DNA from: Bacteroidales bacterium UBA5537
GTDB taxonomy: Bacteria; Bacteroidota; Bacteroidia; Bacteroidales; Lentimicrobiaceae
Direction: 5' to 3'
Assembly (NCBI GenBank): GCA_002426025.1
Contig: DINP01000035.1
Location: 123,070 to 129,546 of the forward strand
DNA length: 6,477 nucleotides
Position numbers and translations under genes: made by a program. The notes beneath the pieces were generated by a model, which searched no databases, was not told the origin of the DNA, and saw nothing but the letters and a program-made list of their open reading frames with translations. How positions within the stretch are numbered: the first letter of the stretch is position 1; the number at the start of each line of letters is the position of its first letter. This document shows positions 6,377 through 6,477 of the stretch, in pieces.

Positions 6377-6477
6377 CAGGGGCCGCCGCCTCCGCCGCCT
6401 CCGGGAAGTGGACACGGGCAAACAACCAACCAGCCACCAGAAGGCGGCAATGCAGCAATTGGAGGAGGCGTATTACT
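6311..6477 (+). CDS. Small proline-rich secreted protein, PID-CTERM-like (3'-partial)
   Basis: ATG at 6311 is 4 bases after the stop of the large gene; 55 full codons are visible and the frame is still open at the window end. Residues 1-22 form a clear signal peptide (MKRYIKISLAISALLISIQ, then LYS), with likely cleavage before Q23. The mature part starts QG, has seven prolines in a row (6383-6403), then GSGHGQTTNQPPEGGN and AAIGGGVLL. I recognise this plan from short Bacteroidota proteins in which a Pro/Gly-rich stretch precedes a PIDGG/PIGGG-type hydrophobic segment and a basic tail (PID-CTERM type). Here AIG stands where PID or PIG is usual. By comparison the full protein should be about 70-85 residues, with a C-terminal membrane segment outside the window. 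No Shine-Dalgarno is seen; upstream is A/T-rich. Co-transcription with the large gene is likely. Function is unknown. Confidence 0.8.
   Translation, partial: MKRYIKISLAISALLISIQLYSQGPPPPPPPGSGHGQTTNQPPEGGNAAIGGGVL
6383..6403 (+). repeat. Short proline-codon tandem repeat
   Basis: The 9-base unit ccgccgcct occurs twice in tandem, then ccg, encoding seven consecutive prolines just after the signal peptide. Such repeats can change length by slippage in multiples of three, and runs of prolines slow ribosomes and need EF-P. Confidence 0.85.

Overview
The window is almost entirely one very large secreted-protein gene, read on the + strand and running in from beyond the left edge. It is followed 4 bases later by the start of a small secreted-protein gene that runs off the right edge. 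Both are incomplete: the first lacks its 5' end and the second its 3' end. Nothing credible is coded on the - strand, and there is no RNA gene, CRISPR array, insertion sequence or tRNA.

The organism is most likely a member of the Bacteroidota, perhaps Bacteroidales-like. The large protein ends in a type IX secretion (T9SS) type A-like sorting domain and carries modules typical of Bacteroidota exoproteins: a BNR/Asp-box propeller, an Fn3-like domain, a MAM-like domain opening with LPYTESFE, WHLLSSP and GWNLLGNP modules, and a KKLLIY C-terminus. Neither start region has a Shine-Dalgarno sequence, which also fits. The species cannot be named from this sequence.

Layout: 1-170, N-terminal linker without its signal peptide; about 180-2142, Asp-box beta-propeller region of roughly 13 blade-like units; about 2164-2475, Fn3-like domain; 2476-2961, MAM-like domain; about 2968-4310, Gly/Asn/Thr/Ser-rich repeats, probably beta-solenoid; 4315-4755, conserved beta domain; 4762-5640, second W/NW module plus the WHLLSSP/GWNLLGNP module; 5641-6060, last beta domain; about 6088-6303, T9SS sorting domain; 6311 to the end, small proline-rich secreted protein.

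The large protein is probably exported by Sec, passed through the T9SS and attached to the cell surface or released. The propeller and beta-rich modules suggest binding to glycans or proteins, but no catalytic site can be assigned. The small downstream gene is probably co-transcribed. It has a signal peptide, seven consecutive prolines, and a Gly-rich segment resembling the small PID-CTERM-type proteins of Bacteroidota. I see no clearly new system. The points most worth checking are the pairing of the giant exoprotein with the small protein, the internal module duplication and the base-composition mosaic.
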